The notes under the pieces were generated by a model that did not search any database, was not told where the DNA came from, and saw only the letters and a program-made list of their open reading frames with translations. 16,371 nucleotides of DNA from contig JBILMS010000066.1 in NCBI GenBank assembly GCA_044375415.1, forward strand, positions 1-16,371, written 5' to 3'. Positions 15,315 through 16,371 of the stretch are shown here, piece by piece. Position 1 is the stretch's first letter. Each line of letters begins with the position of its first letter. This DNA comes from JAWXBG01 sp044375415 (lineage in GTDB: Bacteria > Bacteroidota > Bacteroidia > Flavobacteriales_D > Sanyastnellaceae). A program made the position numbers and the translations under genes.

Positions 15315-16371
15315 TTATTTTCCAATACAAAACGTCGAAAATATATGGTTCAACAAATCATCACTTCCGATCTGGCCGGTGATACTGCCGAGATGGTGGA
15401 GAGATTGGCGGATGTCGACCATGAGGAGATCGTTGGTTAAGCCGCTTTCGATGCCTAACAGAGCGTTGTCGAGGGCTTCGCGGGCTTGGGCGAGGGCGCG
15501 GTGGTGACGAGCGTTCATCACAATCGTTTCGCCGGTGTATAAGGATTCTGGTTTCGCTTCTTTCAACAAAAGTTCCTTGAGTTCTTCTATTCCTGTTTTC
15601 GATTTCGCGGATATTGAAACCAAATTCGGAATGGACTTTAATTCATCGGGAATGGAATTAACCTTGTCGGATTTGTTGGCTACTAAAATGATGGTCGAGC
15701 CCTCCCCTATTTTTACTTGTAGCTCTTCGATGAGTAATTCCAAATCCGCTTTCGATACCGTTGATATATCAAATACATAGAGGACCACTCTCGCCTCGCG
15801 TGCTCGTGCATACGAACGCTCAATTCCCATCGACTCTATTTCGTCGGAAGTGTCTCGTAAACCGGCTGTATCTATAAATCGAAAGCGTATTCCTCCGAGT
15901 GTGATTTGATCTTCTACTGTATCGCGAGTAGTACCCGGAATTTCCGAAACTATCGCTCTTTCCTCATTCAAAAGGGCATTGAGCAAGGTGCTTTTACCCA
16001 TATTAGGGGCACCTACAATGGCGATGGGAATACCGTTTTTAATGGCATTGCCCAATGCAAAAGAGGTTTCAAGGTTGGCGACAACAGATCGTATTTCTTT
16101 CAGCAAAAAACTTAACTCTCCTCTATTTGCAAACTCTACATCTTCTTCCGCAAAGTCGAGTTCGAGTTCGAGCATTGAAGCAAAATGAATGAGCTTTTCT
16201 CGCAAACCATTAATCTCTTTCGAAAATCCTCCGCGCATCTGATGTAAAGCCTGTTTGTGTGCAGCCTCACTTTCGCTGGCAATCAAGTCGCCTATGGCTT
16301 CTGCCTGACTTAAATCCATCTTGCCATTCATAAATGCCCGCATGGTGTATTCACCGGGATTGGCCATTCGC
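15315..16371 (-). CDS. mnmE: tRNA uridine-5-carboxymethylaminomethyl modification GTPase MnmE (5' part outside window)
   Basis: The minus strand is open from the window end to a TAA at 15315, giving 351 residues; roughly the first 110 residues of MnmE are missing. Numbering from the first Met in the window (16367): residues 1-110 are the end of the tetrahydrofolate domain and the helical domain (ANPGEYTMRAFMNGKMDLSQAE is diagnostic). The G domain follows with G1 GAPNMGKS (119-126), G2 GTTRD (145-149), G3 DTAG (166-169), G4 NKSD (231-234) and SAK (253-255). The helical domain closes with the terminal FCIGK, whose Cys347 is conserved in the family. MnmE works with MnmG to modify U34 of certain tRNAs. 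All functional motifs in view are intact. It converges on the glycosidase gene with only 30 bases between the stops and no obvious terminator. Confidence 0.97.
   Translation of the reverse strand, partial: RMANPGEYTMRAFMNGKMDLSQAEAIGDLIASESEAAHKQALHQMRGGFSKEINGLREKLIHFASMLELELDFAEEDVEFANRGELSFLLKEIRSVVANLETSFALGNAIKNGIPIAIVGAPNMGKSTLLNALLNEERAIVSEIPGTTRDTVEDQITLGGIRFRFIDTAGLRDTSDEIESMGIERSYARAREARVVLYVFDISTVSKADLELLIEELQVKIGEGSTIILVANKSDKVNSIPDELKSIPNLVSISAKSKTGIEELKELLLKEAKPESLYTGETIVMNARHHRALAQAREALDNALLGIESGLTNDLLMVDIRQSLHHLGSITGQIGSDDLLNHIFSTFCIGK

Overview
The window looks like chromosome from a member of the Bacteroidota, probably near the Flavobacteriales or Sphingobacteriales. Two large secreted proteins end in type IX secretion (T9SS) C-terminal sorting domains. 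Several intergenic regions carry the Bacteroidota -7 box TAnnTTTG. Lineage-typical families are present, including a J-KTSC fusion and AlbA_2/DUF4260 proteins. No rRNA, tRNA, CRISPR array or complete insertion sequence was recognised.

Layout. Positions 1-2035 hold three minus-strand genes: a PAS histidine kinase (cut by the window start), a DUF4260 membrane protein, and an AlbA_2 (Schlafen-like) protein that abuts it. From 2092 to 8417 lie two divergent T9SS cargo genes that share a 352-bp intergenic region and each end in a strong terminator. One is a 1301-residue vanadium haloperoxidase-like enzyme with five Ig-like repeats. The other is a secreted protein of four tandem fasciclin (FAS1) domains. 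From 8438 to 10470 there is a DUF937-like protein, a small secreted PKD protein whose reading frame runs through a terminator hairpin, and a J-domain/KTSC gene followed directly by a small conserved hypothetical gene. Positions 10493-10652 hold a small segment with imperfect inverted ends.

Positions 10685-12350 form a three-gene HipB-HipS-HipT toxin-antitoxin operon on the minus strand. Upstream of hipB are four 18-bp palindromes (TATACCC-N4-GGGTATA type) whose centres are 41, 41 and 40 bp apart, about four DNA turns each. The palindrome nearest the gene touches the predicted -7 box. This is the most striking regulatory architecture in the window.

Positions 12555-15284 encode a secreted GH38-like glycosidase that would be intact apart from one in-frame TAA codon at 14685-14687. 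The window closes with the 3' two-thirds of mnmE on the minus strand, converging on the glycosidase.

How the genes relate: hipB, hipS and hipT clearly act together. The haloperoxidase-like and fasciclin proteins share an export route and may share regulation. The J-KTSC gene and its downstream neighbour are probably cotranscribed. The rest is a mix of housekeeping (mnmE), signalling (histidine kinase) and poorly characterised genes.
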